A DNA stretch of 64,000 bases from an uncultured Acetatifactor sp. (GTDB taxonomy: Bacteria; Bacillota; Clostridia; Lachnospirales; Lachnospiraceae), in contig CAJUJU010000004.1 in NCBI GenBank assembly GCA_910586835.1, positions 1 to 64,000 of the forward strand, in the 5' to 3' direction. Below, one piece after another: positions 52,912-62,005 of this stretch. Both the position numbers and the translations under genes were made by a program. Positions within the stretch are counted from its first letter, which is position 1. Each line of letters starts with the position of its first letter. Below the pieces are notes generated by a model that ran no database searches, had not been told where the DNA came from, and saw only the letters and a list, made by a program, of their open reading frames with translations.

Positions 52912-53514
52912 TTAATTCTTTCCAAGAAAAGGAACAAGGTTGAATCGGATAAAATATCCCTGATCGTGTCTGCAGACGGGACAGATTTCAGGCGCTTTGG
53001 TGCCTCTGAATACAAATCCACAGTTCAGGCACATCCATTCCTCTTCCACATCCGATACAAACAACCGTCCCTCTTTCAGAAGCTGAGCAAATCTTCCGAA
53101 GCGGTCTCCGTGAATCTTTTCCACCTCCGCAATCTGATGAAAGACAGCTGCAATTTGGTCAAAGCCTTCCTCTCTGGCCTTATCTCCGAAGTTCTTGTAG
53201 ACATCGTCATGTTCTTCATACTCGTTGTGCTGAGCCATGGAGAGCAGATCCACCACGTTGTCCGAGAGATCCACGGGATAGCCTCCGTCAATCAAAATAT
53301 TTTTTCCGGCCATCTCACGCAGATGGTTATAAAAAATCTCCGCATGTTCCTTCTCCTGAGAGGCAGTAAAGGCAAATACTGCGCTAACCACATACATTCC
53401 GTTCTTTTTCGCCTGAGACGCGGCAAAAGTATAACGGTTTCTGGCCTGGCTCTCCCCTGCAAAGGCCCTCATCAGATTATCCTTTGTAATGCTGTTCTGA
53501 AATTCTGTTGCCAT
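52912..53514 (-). CDS. rbr: rubrerythrin
   Basis: 200 residues. The diiron four-helix bundle has FAGESQARNRYTFAA, ASQEKEHAEIFY and AEVEKIHGDRFGRF, and the C-terminal rubredoxin-like domain has the CLNCGFVFRG and CPVCRHDQGYF iron ligands. Rubrerythrin reduces hydrogen peroxide in anaerobes. The gene is monocistronic; its leader has AAGGAAG before the ATG. I could not see a clear PerR box upstream. Confidence 0.94.
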   Translation of the reverse strand: MATEFQNSITKDNLMRAFAGESQARNRYTFAASQAKKNGMYVVSAVFAFTASQEKEHAEIFYNHLREMAGKNILIDGGYPVDLSDNVVDLLSMAQHNEYEEHDDVYKNFGDKAREEGFDQIAAVFHQIAEVEKIHGDRFGRFAQLLKEGRLFVSDVEEEWMCLNCGFVFRGTKAPEICPVCRHDQGYFIRFNLVPFLGKN

Positions 53515-53607
53515 TGTAATTTCTTCCTTTCTTTTTCACTTACGGAAAAGTTCCTTTTTTGAACCTAACCACAGTATCTCCGAAATTTTCCAAAATATAA
53601 TTTTCTA

Positions 53608-53636
53608 TTGTCTTTCCCTGCTGAAAAAGCTAAAAT
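53608..53636 (+). promoter_or_regulatory. promoter of the ttcA-like/recombinase operon
   Basis: TTGTCT (53608-53613) and TAAAAT (53631-53636) with a 17-base spacer, about 80 bases before the TtcA-like start. Confidence 0.5.
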
Positions 53637-53718
53637 ATAGATAATATTCCGGAAAAAGAAAAACCCGAAGAGGCCTGCGGCTCGGGCGGCAGGTTGTAGA
53701 AAGGCATGGTAAGACAAG

Positions 53719-54459
53719 ATGAAACTGCAACAGGTATTAAGCTATGTGCGCAAGGCAATAGATGACTATCAAATGATTGAAGAGGGAGACCGGATCGCCG
53801 TCGGCATATCCGGCGGTAAAGACAGCCTGACGCTGCTCTACGCACTCCATGGCCTGCGGCGCTTCTATCCCAGACATTTTGACATACACGCCGTCACCGT
53901 AGACCTCGGATTTGAAAATCTGAAATTGGATGCCATAAAGGCTCTCTGCGCAGACCTGGAAACAGAATATACTGTCGTAAAGACCGATATAGCCCAGATC
54001 GTTTTTGAAGAGCGTCAGGAAGAAAATCCCTGTTCCCTCTGTGCAAAAATGAGAAAGGGTGCACTGAATCAGGCAATTCAGGCCGCCGGCTGCAATAAGG
54101 TTGCCTATGCGCACCACAAGGACGACGTGGTGGAGACCATGTTGATGTCACTGATCTTCGAGGGACGTTTTCACACCTTTTCTCCCGTCACTTACCTGAA
54201 CCGCACAAATCTTACGGTCATCCGTCCGTTGCTGTATATGAACGAGGCAGACGTGGTCGGGTTTGTCAACAAATACCAGGTTCCTGTCGTCAAAAGTCCC
54301 TGCCCGGCAGATGGACATACCAAGCGGGAATATGTAAAAAATCTTCTGCGAAATCTGAATCTTGAAAATTCGGGAGTCAAGGAAAGAATGTTTACCGCAA
54401 TACAAAACAGCAATATGAAAGGTTGGGAATCAGACAATGGCCGCAGTCAGACAAAATAA
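53719..54459 (+). CDS. TtcA-like tRNA thiolation enzyme (PP-loop ATPase)
   Basis: 246 residues. The PP-loop VGISGGKDSLTLLYAL binds ATP, and the CSLC pair in ENPCSLCAKMRKG together with a later SPCPADGH Cys marks the TtcA group, which uses an iron-sulfur cluster to form 2-thiocytidine in tRNA. The HHKDD motif (YAHHKDDVVETMLM) is conserved. Shorter relatives in Clostridia may act on other positions or be sulfur-carrier enzymes. Its last 23 bases overlap the recombinase gene. Confidence 0.85.
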   Translation: MKLQQVLSYVRKAIDDYQMIEEGDRIAVGISGGKDSLTLLYALHGLRRFYPRHFDIHAVTVDLGFENLKLDAIKALCADLETEYTVVKTDIAQIVFEERQEENPCSLCAKMRKGALNQAIQAAGCNKVAYAHHKDDVVETMLMSLIFEGRFHTFSPVTYLNRTNLTVIRPLLYMNEADVVGFVNKYQVPVVKSPCPADGHTKREYVKNLLRNLNLENSGVKERMFTAIQNSNMKGWESDNGRSQTK

Positions 54460-55513
54460 TTATCACGAGGAGCAAAACAGACAAAACATCCTGAAGATGC
54501 GTGCCGTGCTGGAAACCCTCCCCTCCTTCTGCAAAACCTATTTCCGAGGAATTGAGGAATATACCTCCAGCCGAACCAGACTTGCCTACGCATATGATCT
54601 GCGGCTTTTCTTTGAATATCTTCAGGAGCACAACCCTGTCTGTGCAAAGCCGGAAATGAAGGATATCCCTCTGGAAGTGTTGGATCGGCTGACACGCATT
54701 GACATTGAGGAGTATCTGGAATATATGTCTCTGTATGAAAAGGAAGGCAGGGAAATCACCAACGACGAAAGGGGAAAGGAGCGAAAGCTGGCAGCTCTTC
54801 GCAGCCTCTATAACTACTTCTACCAGAGCGAGCTGCTCAAAAACAATCCGGCTTCTCTGGTTCCCATGCCGAAAAAGCATGAGAAGGAAATCATCCGGCT
54901 GGAGCCTAATGAAGTGGCAATTCTGTTGGATCAGGTGGAGGACGGCACAAAACTCACCAAAAAAGAACTGGAATATCACAAAAAGACCAGAGTGCGGGAC
55001 GTGGCGCTCCTCACTTTACTGCTGGGCACGGGAATTCGTGTGTCGGAATGTGTGGGCCTGGATATTCAGGACGTAAATTTTGATGTGGGCGGAATCAAAA
55101 TCCGGCGAAAGGGCGGCTACGAGGCAGTCATTTATTTCGGAGAAGAGGTGGAGACGGCTCTTCTGGATTACATGGAGGAACGGAATCATATCATTCCCAT
55201 GGAAGGACATGAAAACGCACTGTTCCTGTCACTTCAGAGCCGGAGAATGGCCGTGCGTTCCGTGGAAAATCTGGTCAAAAAATATGCCTCCCGGGTGACA
55301 ACCCTGAAAAAAATTACCCCACATAAACTCAGAAGCACCTATGGTACTGCACTGTATCGCGAGACGAACGATATCTATCTGGTGGCCGATGTGCTGGGAC
55401 ACAAAGATGTAAATACCACCAGAAAACACTATGCGGCTCAGGCGGACGAACGACGCCGCAGCGCCGCAAATGCGGTTCGCCTGCGGGAAAACCCGCCGCA
55501 GGCCCGCGATTGA
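54437..55513 (+). CDS. tyrosine recombinase, Xer type
   Basis: 358 residues. The N-terminal SAM-like domain (EEYTSSRTRLAYAYDLRLFF) and the catalytic set are complete: Arg201 (GTGIRVSE), Lys in RRKGGYE, His296 and Arg299 (HKLRSTYGT), His322 (LGHKD) and the nucleophile Tyr332 (KHYA). The length exceeds XerC/XerD (about 300) because of inserted segments such as LTKKELEYHKKTR. It could resolve chromosome dimers or be a resident integrase; no phage or element genes are nearby and it shares an operon with the TtcA-like gene, which favours a housekeeping role. Confidence 0.85.
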   Translation: MAAVRQNNYHEEQNRQNILKMRAVLETLPSFCKTYFRGIEEYTSSRTRLAYAYDLRLFFEYLQEHNPVCAKPEMKDIPLEVLDRLTRIDIEEYLEYMSLYEKEGREITNDERGKERKLAALRSLYNYFYQSELLKNNPASLVPMPKKHEKEIIRLEPNEVAILLDQVEDGTKLTKKELEYHKKTRVRDVALLTLLLGTGIRVSECVGLDIQDVNFDVGGIKIRRKGGYEAVIYFGEEVETALLDYMEERNHIIPMEGHENALFLSLQSRRMAVRSVENLVKKYASRVTTLKKITPHKLRSTYGTALYRETNDIYLVADVLGHKDVNTTRKHYAAQADERRRSAANAVRLRENPPQARD

Positions 55514-55636
55514 GAACCGGAGCTTTCAGACAAGCAAAGGACTGTACTTTTATAATGTCTCGTTTGCTTCCGGTTCCCACCCGGCAAACCGCAATGTCTG
55601 TTTCTGAACAGTAATGTCTGTTCCTGCATTCCGGTC

Positions 55637-56230
55637 TCACTCGATATACTCCGTGGAATAGTAGGGAAAGACCAGAAGCTGTCCCGCAAAAACCGCTCCA
55701 TCCTCGTCCAGATGATTGATGCGTTTCACCTCTGCAAGATAACTGTTTTTATCTTGGTAAATGCTGTAGTCAATATATCTCTCTGCCATCTCCCAGAGAC
55801 TCTCTCCCGCTTCCACCGTAACCCCTGTATAATACTTGAAGCCGCTGCTTGCGCTGGTCCGGATGGTGCTGAGGAAAATCGCGGCAGTGAGTACCACGCA
55901 GAAGACAGCTGCGGCTGCGGCGGACACCGCAACGGCCTTTCTCCTGCGTGCCCGGCGCAGCCGAATCGCACGTCTGCAGCTCCGAAGCTCTCTGTCGCTC
56001 ATTTTCCGGATATTCCCGCAGGTATTCCTTCTCCGTTCATCCTGTTTAGTTTGTTTTATCTGTTCTTTTCTCTGTTGTTTCATCTGATTTTTCACCTGTT
56101 GGTTCATCTGCCGTTTCGCTGTTGTTTCATATGCTGTTTCGCCTGCCGTTTCGCCTGCTGGTTCACCTGTTCTTTTGTCTGATATCTCGCCTGTCTGAAC
56201 ACCGTTCTTCCATATCCGCAACACACTCAT
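55637..56230 (-). CDS. LysM-domain membrane protein, YneA-like (SOS cell-division inhibitor candidate)
   Basis: 197 residues. The N-terminal 75 residues are low in complexity (Gln, Lys, Glu, Thr, Arg) and derive from imperfect 12-15-base repeats. A basic stretch (RAIRLRRARRRK) precedes one membrane segment (about 98-118), and the C-terminal LysM domain (about 136-190, VTVEAGESLWEMAERYIDY, AGQLLVFPYY) lies outside. This matches YneA of Bacillus, which delays division after DNA damage and is divergent from lexA exactly as here. The ATG at 56230 lacks a ribosome site; the in-frame ATG at 56083 has AGGTG nine bases upstream and would give 148 residues. The promoter is overlapped by LexA-box-like sites. 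Confidence 0.75.
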   Translation of the reverse strand: MSVLRIWKNGVQTGEISDKRTGEPAGETAGETAYETTAKRQMNQQVKNQMKQQRKEQIKQTKQDERRRNTCGNIRKMSDRELRSCRRAIRLRRARRRKAVAVSAAAAAVFCVVLTAAIFLSTIRTSASSGFKYYTGVTVEAGESLWEMAERYIDYSIYQDKNSYLAEVKRINHLDEDGAVFAGQLLVFPYYSTEYIE

Positions 56231-56236
56231 ACGTTC

Positions 56237-56250
56237 GGAACATCTGTTCT
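56237..56250. promoter_or_regulatory. LexA box 1
   Basis: GGAACATCTGTTCT contains the full GAAC-N4-GTTC core. It lies at the transcription start of the LysM gene, seven bases before its first ATG. Confidence 0.7.
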
Positions 56251-56257
56251 TAAATGG

Positions 56258-56286
56258 ATTATAGTACAGGAACGAACGTTTGTCAA
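56258..56286 (-). promoter_or_regulatory. promoter of the YneA-like gene
   Basis: Minus strand TTGACA (56286-56281), 17-base spacer, TATAAT (56263-56258): an exact sigma-A consensus, with LexA box 2 in the spacer. Such a strong promoter fits tight repression with rapid induction. Confidence 0.8.
56269..56282. promoter_or_regulatory. LexA box 2
   Basis: GGAACGAACGTTTG matches the Firmicute consensus CGAACRNRYGTTYG at 13 of 14 positions and lies between -35 and -10 of the LysM promoter. Confidence 0.75.
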
Positions 56287-56293
56287 CAAAAAT

Positions 56294-56320
56294 CGAACAT
56301 ATTTTTGGAATATATGTTTG
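56294..56320. promoter_or_regulatory. LexA box-like sites 3 and 4
   Basis: CGAACATATTTTTG (56294-56307) and GGAATATATGTTTG (56307-56320) each resemble the LexA consensus with one change in a core half; the second covers the -35 region of lexA. They would give autoregulation. Confidence 0.5.
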
Positions 56321-56346
56321 CTTTTTTCAGACAGTTGTGTTACACT
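56318..56346 (+). promoter_or_regulatory. promoter of lexA
   Basis: TTGCTT (56318-56323) and TACACT (56341-56346) with a 17-base spacer; -35 overlaps LexA-like site 4. Confidence 0.6.
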
Positions 56347-56372
56347 GATACTATAAAAAAGGAGGTAACAAT

Positions 56373-56990
56373 ATGGGTTCTGGAAAAATCACACCGAAAC
56401 AGCAGGAAATTCTTGATTATATTAAAGAAGAGATATTGAAAAAGGGATATCCTCCCACAGTCCGGGAGATCTGTGAAACCGTACATTTAAAGTCTACTTC
56501 CTCCGTACATTCCCACCTGGAGACGCTGGAGAAGAACGGCTATATCCGCCGTGACCCCACAAAGCCCAGGGCCATTGAGATCTGCGACGACAGCTTTCAG
56601 ATGGTGCGGACGGAGATGGTAAGCATTCCTGTGGTCGGCAATGTAGCAGCCGGACAGCCCATCCTTGCGGAAGAAAATATTCAGGATTATTTTCCGATTC
56701 CCGCCGATATGGTTCCAAAGGGGGAATCCTTTATTCTGAACGTGCGCGGTGAGTCCATGATCAATGCCGGCATTTTAAACGGCGACAAGGTATTTGTAAA
56801 CGCCTGCGGAACGGCTAATAACGGCGAGATCGTCGTTGCATTGATCGACGATTCTGCAACGGTTAAAACATATTATAAGGAAAACGGCTACATTCGCCTG
56901 CAGCCGGAGAACGATACCATGGATCCCATCATCGTGGAAGACTGTCAGATTTTGGGCAAGGTTTACGGCGTACTCCGGTTTTTCCGCTGA
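56373..56990 (+). CDS. lexA: SOS repressor LexA
   Basis: 205 residues. The winged-helix DNA-binding domain ([37 protein letters not shown]) is followed by the self-cleavage site VAAGQP with Ala93-Gly94 and the catalytic Ser128 (RGESM) and Lys165 (ATVKTYY). RecA-stimulated cleavage relieves repression of DNA-damage genes. AGGAGGT precedes the ATG closely. Divergent from the LysM gene with shared LexA-box-like sites. Confidence 0.96.
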   Translation: MGSGKITPKQQEILDYIKEEILKKGYPPTVREICETVHLKSTSSVHSHLETLEKNGYIRRDPTKPRAIEICDDSFQMVRTEMVSIPVVGNVAAGQPILAEENIQDYFPIPADMVPKGESFILNVRGESMINAGILNGDKVFVNACGTANNGEIVVALIDDSATVKTYYKENGYIRLQPENDTMDPIIVEDCQILGKVYGVLRFFR

Positions 56991-57233
56991 TTTTTCAGGA
57001 GCGGAAAATACGGCTGCGCGGAAAAGTCCCACCAGCCATATACCAGCCATGCATCAAAAGATATCTCACATACTGCAATTCCTGAACAGCAAAAAAAGGA
57101 AAATTTGCAGAATATAGTTTGGAATACAATATTTTTGAAAAATATTATTTTTGCAGACAAACGCATAAAATGCGAAAATCTGCAGATAGTAATACAGCCG
57201 GCTTTCTACAGCCGCGCAGAATGTGAGGTAGCT
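56991..57233. other. 243-base intergenic region without recognisable gene
   Basis: It lies between lexA and the DUF378 gene. It is AT-rich in its second half, with an inverted A/T stretch (ATTTTTGAAAAAT near 57132) and a GC-rich hairpin (GGCTTTCTACAGCC near 57200) just before the DUF378 ribosome site. No open frame has a credible start signal. Any promoter of the DUF378 gene must be here, but I could not pick a convincing one. Confidence 0.4.
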
Positions 57234-57452
57234 ATGGGAAATAAATATCTGGACGGTACTGCTCTCACCATTGTAATTATTGGTGCAATCAACTGGTTGC
57301 TGATTAGTATTTTCCGCTTTGACTTGGTGGCCTTTGTATTTGGAGATATGTCCTGGTTTTCCAGAATCATTTACGCCATTGTGGGAATCTGCGGACTCTA
57401 CCTTATCAGCTTCTATCTGCACCTGGGCAGCCGAAGTGAAACAACATCTTAA
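57234..57452 (+). CDS. DUF378 family small membrane protein
   Basis: 72 residues with two membrane segments. LTIVIIGAINWLLISIFRFD, LVAFVFG and IYAIVGICGLYLISF are the DUF378 pattern, a family of small bacterial membrane proteins of unknown function. GAGG lies six bases before the ATG at 57234. Followed by a terminator shared with rsfS. Confidence 0.85.
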   Translation: MGNKYLDGTALTIVIIGAINWLLISIFRFDLVAFVFGDMSWFSRIIYAIVGICGLYLISFYLHLGSRSETTS

Positions 57453-57492
57453 TCCTTGTAAAATCTGAATGTGTGCGCTTTTTCGCACAGAC

Positions 57493-57532
57493 AAAAGCCG
57501 GGTGGCATGTCTGACATACCGTCCGGCTTTTT
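57493..57532. terminator. bidirectional terminator between DUF378 gene and rsfS
   Basis: Arms AAAAGCCGG (57493-57501) and CCGGCTTTTT (57523-57532), with an inner pairing GGCATGTC/GACATACC; A's and T's flank both sides. Confidence 0.75.
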
Positions 57533-57544
57533 GTATCCGTCATT

Positions 57545-57895
57545 TTATTCCAGAGTCACAGGCTTTCCGTCCCGCCAGATGCGCTCCAGATCATAGAGAA
57601 GTCTGTTCTCCCTGTCAAAAATGTGAACAATCACATCCCCAAAATCCAGCAAAACCCAGTTTGCCGTGTCATATCCTTCAATCTGTTTCACAGGCATTCC
57701 GGCTCTGCCAAGGGTTTGCTCCACATGATCGCACAGAGCCTGGATCTGGCTCCGGTTGTTTCCTCCGGCAATAATGAAATAATCAGCAATCACAGATACC
57801 TGGCTGATGTCAATCACACGGATATTCTCCGCTTTCTTGTCCTCCAGCGCAGTTATCGCAAGTTTTGCCATTTCAAGTGATCTGTCTTTTTCCAT
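57545..57895 (-). CDS. rsfS: ribosomal silencing factor RsfS
   Basis: 116 residues. ITALEDKKAENIRVIDISQV, DYFIIAGGNNRSQIQALCDH and GYDTANWVLLDFGDVIVHIF are diagnostic. RsfS binds L14 on the large subunit and blocks joining with the small subunit when nutrients are low. It is the last gene of the nadD-yqeK-rsfS group, 110 bases after yqeK. Confidence 0.95.
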   Translation of the reverse strand: MEKDRSLEMAKLAITALEDKKAENIRVIDISQVSVIADYFIIAGGNNRSQIQALCDHVEQTLGRAGMPVKQIEGYDTANWVLLDFGDVIVHIFDRENRLLYDLERIWRDGKPVTLE

Positions 57896-58005
57896 ATATC
57901 CTCCATTCTGTATTTCTGTGTTTTCGAATCTCCTCCGGTGCAGCCGGGGAACGTGGCTTTTTTCAATCCTCTAAAATTTTCAATGCTGAAAACGAAATCC
58001 TCCCG

Positions 58006-58581
58006 TCACTGCGGCTTATAGTATCGCAGGGTGGTTTCCGTCATGGGATCCACCTCCCCGCCGGAACCCTCCAGGTAACTCAGTGTATCCTCCAGAATCC
58101 TGATCATCGCCTGATCCAGATCCTGAAAGGCAAGCTTCCTGATCTCCTCCAGGTTGGACGCTTTCTTTCTGCCGGGCTCGATATAATCCGCCACAAAGAT
58201 GATCTTTTCCAGTAGACTCATTTCCTCCCGGCCTGTGGTGTGGTATAGAATGGCATTTAAAACGTCCTCTTTCTCCACACCGTATTTTTCCCTTGCAAGA
58301 CAGGCGCCAACCTTTGCATGCAGTAAAAAAGGATTTCTTTTTTCCAGCCCGGAGACAGAAATACCGTATTTCTCACAGACTGACAACTGCCTTCTATCGG
58401 AAAGACATTTTGCACAGTCATGAAGCAGCCCTGCAATCCTTGCGTCCGAAACAGACGCCCCATGGCACATGGCAAGCGCAGCAGCCGTGTACTCCACTCC
58501 CACCGTATGTTCAAACCGCTTCCGATCCTGTACCTTCTCCATCCTTTTTCTCAATTTTTTCAGATTCCCTGTACTGCTCAC
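58006..58581 (-). CDS. yqeK: HD domain Ap4A hydrolase YqeK
   Basis: 191 residues. RKRFEHTVGVEYTAAALA, IAGLLHDCAKCLSD (the intact HD pair) and HAKVGACLAREKYGV with AILYHTTGREEM are the YqeK pattern; it hydrolyses diadenosine tetraphosphate symmetrically. The GTG at 58581 has AAGGG eight bases upstream and gives the usual length; it overlaps the end of nadD by 71 bases. Confidence 0.9.
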   Translation of the reverse strand: MSSTGNLKKLRKRMEKVQDRKRFEHTVGVEYTAAALAMCHGASVSDARIAGLLHDCAKCLSDRRQLSVCEKYGISVSGLEKRNPFLLHAKVGACLAREKYGVEKEDVLNAILYHTTGREEMSLLEKIIFVADYIEPGRKKASNLEEIRKLAFQDLDQAMIRILEDTLSYLEGSGGEVDPMTETTLRYYKPQ

Positions 58582-59179
58582 GGTAAAATCCCTTTTCTTC
58601 TATATATTTTCTCACACTTTCCGGCACCATATACCGGATACTGTTTCCCTCGGACACACGCCGCCGGATTTCGGAGGATGAGACGGAAAAATGCAAAAAT
58701 GGGAGTAAGATAATTTCTCCGCCAAACTTTGCCAGCAGTTCATGGCGCTTTTGCTCCATCTCCTCCTTTGGCACATCATTTCTGACTGCCGCCGCCAGCG
58801 TACAGCATTGAAAAATTTTCTCCGGATTCTTCCAGTACTCTATGGAAAAAAGGCAGTCTGCACCCAGGATAAAAAAGAAACACATATCCGGATTTGCCGT
58901 CCGCAGCTCCTCCAGCGTCTCCCAGGTATAGGTATAGCCCTCGCGCCGAACCTCCAGATCAAGGCACCGCAGCCTGTCATTCTCACCGGCGGCCAGCCGG
59001 GCCATTTGCAGACGCTCATCGCCGGGCAGTACATTCGCCTGGCTCTTCCGATAAGATATTCCTGTGGGAATGAGCCATACCTCCTCCAGCAGCAAAGCCT
59101 CCATGGCCCATTCCGCCAGCAGCAGGTGACCTGTGTGAATCGGATTGAAGGTTCCCCCCAGAATGCCGATCTTGCGCAT
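58511..59179 (-). CDS. nadD: nicotinate-nucleotide adenylyltransferase
   Basis: 222 residues. GILGGTFNPIHTGHLLLAEWA carries the nucleotidyltransferase HxGH site, and SSSEIRRRVSEGNSIRYMVP the ISxTxxR-type site. It makes deamido-NAD from nicotinate mononucleotide. GGAGCGGG precedes the ATG. The order yhbY-nadD-yqeK-rsfS is conserved in Firmicutes. Confidence 0.95.
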   Translation of the reverse strand: MRKIGILGGTFNPIHTGHLLLAEWAMEALLLEEVWLIPTGISYRKSQANVLPGDERLQMARLAAGENDRLRCLDLEVRREGYTYTWETLEELRTANPDMCFFFILGADCLFSIEYWKNPEKIFQCCTLAAAVRNDVPKEEMEQKRHELLAKFGGEIILLPFLHFSVSSSEIRRRVSEGNSIRYMVPESVRKYIEEKGFYREQYRESEKIEKKDGEGTGSEAV

Positions 59180-59193
59180 AGCCCGCTCCTTCC

Positions 59194-59484
59194 CTATTTC
59201 GGCAGCACGATCCTTGGCTTGTCCTTATCTGGTTTATAGAGCACGATTTTTTTCCCGATGACCTGAACCACCTGAGAATGTGTTCTCTCCGCAACCATCT
59301 GCGCGATCTCGCCCGGATCGTCCATACAGTTTTTCAGTACAGATACCTTGAGGAGTTCGTTGTTGCGAAAGGATTCCTCAATAGCGCCTGTCAGCTCCGG
59401 TGTCAGACTGGATTTGCCCACCTGAAAAGTTGCATTCAGATTGCTGGCAAGGCTTTTTAAATAAGCTCTCTGTTTACTTGTCAT
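59194..59484 (-). CDS. yhbY: YhbY family RNA-binding protein (CRM domain)
   Basis: 96 residues. KQRAYLKSLASNLNATFQVGK, LLKVSVLKNC and VQVIGKKIVLYKP are the CRM domain features. YhbY binds the large ribosomal subunit precursor and helps assembly. It is 13 bases behind obgE and 14 before nadD. Confidence 0.93.
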   Translation of the reverse strand: MTSKQRAYLKSLASNLNATFQVGKSSLTPELTGAIEESFRNNELLKVSVLKNCMDDPGEIAQMVAERTHSQVVQVIGKKIVLYKPDKDKPRIVLPK

Positions 59485-59497
59485 TTACATCCCCCAC

Positions 59498-60820
<1,323 letters not shown>

Positions 60821-60828
60821 TCAACTTA

Positions 60829-60861
60829 GAAAAGGACTTCAAACCCTTAAGTTTGAAGTCC
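60829..60861 (-). terminator. terminator or attenuator between rpmA and obgE
   Basis: Arms GGACTTCAAAC (60834-60844) and GTTTGAAGTCC (60851-60861); on the minus strand it is followed by TTTTCT. Probably a partial terminator lowering expression of obgE relative to ribosomal protein genes. Confidence 0.7.
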
Positions 60862-60873
60862 CCTGAACTCGGA

Positions 60874-61158
60874 TCACTTTTCTACAGGATAAACAGAAGC
60901 CTGCTTTTTGTCTCTGCCCTTTCTCTCGAAGCGAAGAACACCGTCAACCAGGGCAAACAGGGTATCGTCTCCGCCGATCCCTACATTTACGCCCGGATGA
61001 ATCCTGGTTCCGCGCTGTCTGTAAAGGATATTTCCTGCCTTTACGAACTGTCCGTCAGCTCTCTTCGCACCTAACCTCTTGGACTCGGAATCTCTGCCGT
61101 TCTTGGTAGAACCGACTCCTTTTTTATGAGCGAAAAATTGAAGGTTCATATTCAACAT
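60874..61158 (-). CDS. rpmA: 50S ribosomal protein L27 with cleavable N-terminal extension
   Basis: 94 residues. The extension MLNMNLQFF precedes [15 protein letters not shown], the mature start. In Firmicutes, Prp removes this extension, exposing the residues that reach the peptidyl-transferase centre; prp lies directly upstream with a gap of three bases. The rest matches L27 fully. Confidence 0.97.
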   Translation of the reverse strand: MLNMNLQFFAHKKGVGSTKNGRDSESKRLGAKRADGQFVKAGNILYRQRGTRIHPGVNVGIGGDDTLFALVDGVLRFERKGRDKKQASVYPVEK

Positions 61159-61161
61159 GGG

Positions 61162-61494
61162 TTACACCTCCTCGAATTTTACTTGTAAAAACTTTTCACC
61201 GTACTCTCTGCTTATGTTTTCCAGGGAAAAAACCATGGAATCCACAAGAAAAACTGATTTTTCCTGCAGTGTGCTCTCAAAATCACATCTCAGAAAGCCC
61301 TCTGATTCATTCTGGCTGACCCGAAGCTTTTCTCCTGCCAGTTCCTCCAGAGAATTGATGGTTCCGATGGTAAGCGCCGACACTGCCGCGCACAGCACAT
61401 CAGGTCTCCCGCGCCTCGCATAGCCTGCATGTCCCATACAGGTAAATCCCCTGTAGGACCCTGCCCGATCCCTGCAGATCACCACGGTAGTCAT
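61162..61494 (-). CDS. prp: ribosomal-processing cysteine protease Prp
   Basis: 110 residues. The catalytic His is in FTCMGHAGYA and the Cys in DVLCAAVSALT, as in the Prp family. It cleaves the L27 extension. The start codon overlaps the rplU stop (TAATG), the conserved rplU-prp-rpmA order. Confidence 0.93.
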   Translation of the reverse strand: MTTVVICRDRAGSYRGFTCMGHAGYARRGRPDVLCAAVSALTIGTINSLEELAGEKLRVSQNESEGFLRCDFESTLQEKSVFLVDSMVFSLENISREYGEKFLQVKFEEV

Positions 61495-61799
61495 TATGCG
61501 TTGATCTTGTCGATCTTAACCTGCGTGTATGCTTGTCTGTGACCGTTCTTTTTGTGGTATCCGGTTTTTCTCTTGTACTTGTATACAATAACCTTCTTAC
61601 CTCTTCCCTGCTCCATAACGGTAGCTGCCACAGAAGCATTTTCAACGTCTGCGCCAACCTTCAGGGTTCCGTCACTTACTGCAATCACCTGGTCAAAGGT
61701 AACAACGGCACCGGCTTCCGCATCCAGCTTTTCAATCTTGATGATATCGCCTTCAGAAACCTTGTACTGTTTTCCGCCTGTTGCAATAATTGCGTACAT
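61494..61799 (-). CDS. rplU: 50S ribosomal protein L21
   Basis: 101 residues. [18 protein letters not shown], the central VIAVSDG and the end [21 protein letters not shown] are diagnostic. AGGAGGTG precedes the ATG at 61799. First gene of the rplU-prp-rpmA-obgE operon. In related genomes it usually follows RNase G directly. Confidence 0.97.
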   Translation of the reverse strand: MYAIIATGGKQYKVSEGDIIKIEKLDAEAGAVVTFDQVIAVSDGTLKVGADVENASVAATVMEQGRGKKVIVYKYKRKTGYHKKNGHRQAYTQVKIDKINA

Positions 61800-61920
61800 A
61801 ATAAGGCACCTCCTATTCATGAGCCGCCAAATCCAAACCTTGGATTCCGCCCACATTACTCGCTGACTTTGGTGGCTTTCTTCCATAGAAAAAGCGCTTA
61901 TACCTGGTCATGCGGCATAC
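61800..61920 (-). promoter_or_regulatory. probable L21 leader (ribosomal protein autoregulatory RNA)
   Basis: A transcript from the promoter at 61927-61955 would have a 120-base leader with several short inverted repeats (for example AATCCAAGGTTTGGATT near 61837-61853). Firmicute rplU genes commonly carry a structured L21 leader at this place. I cannot verify the covariance model. Confidence 0.45.
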
Positions 61921-61926
61921 CATTGA

Positions 61927-61955
61927 ATAATAGCACAGGTGCCTTAATCTGTCAA
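61927..61955 (-). promoter_or_regulatory. promoter of the rplU operon
   Basis: Minus strand TTGACA (61955-61950), 17-base spacer, TATTAT (61932-61927). Confidence 0.8.
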
Positions 61956-62005
61956 CTGAATTCTGTTTTTTTCTGTTCGGAGCATTCCGGATCTATGTTC
62001 GGAAG

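Noticed and set aside
55520..55636. Direct repeats (AATGTCTGTTTCTG / AATGTCTGTTCCTG) as CRISPR or att site
   Set aside because: Only two short copies without regular spacers, and the neighbouring recombinase has no element attached; more likely chance or remnant sequence.
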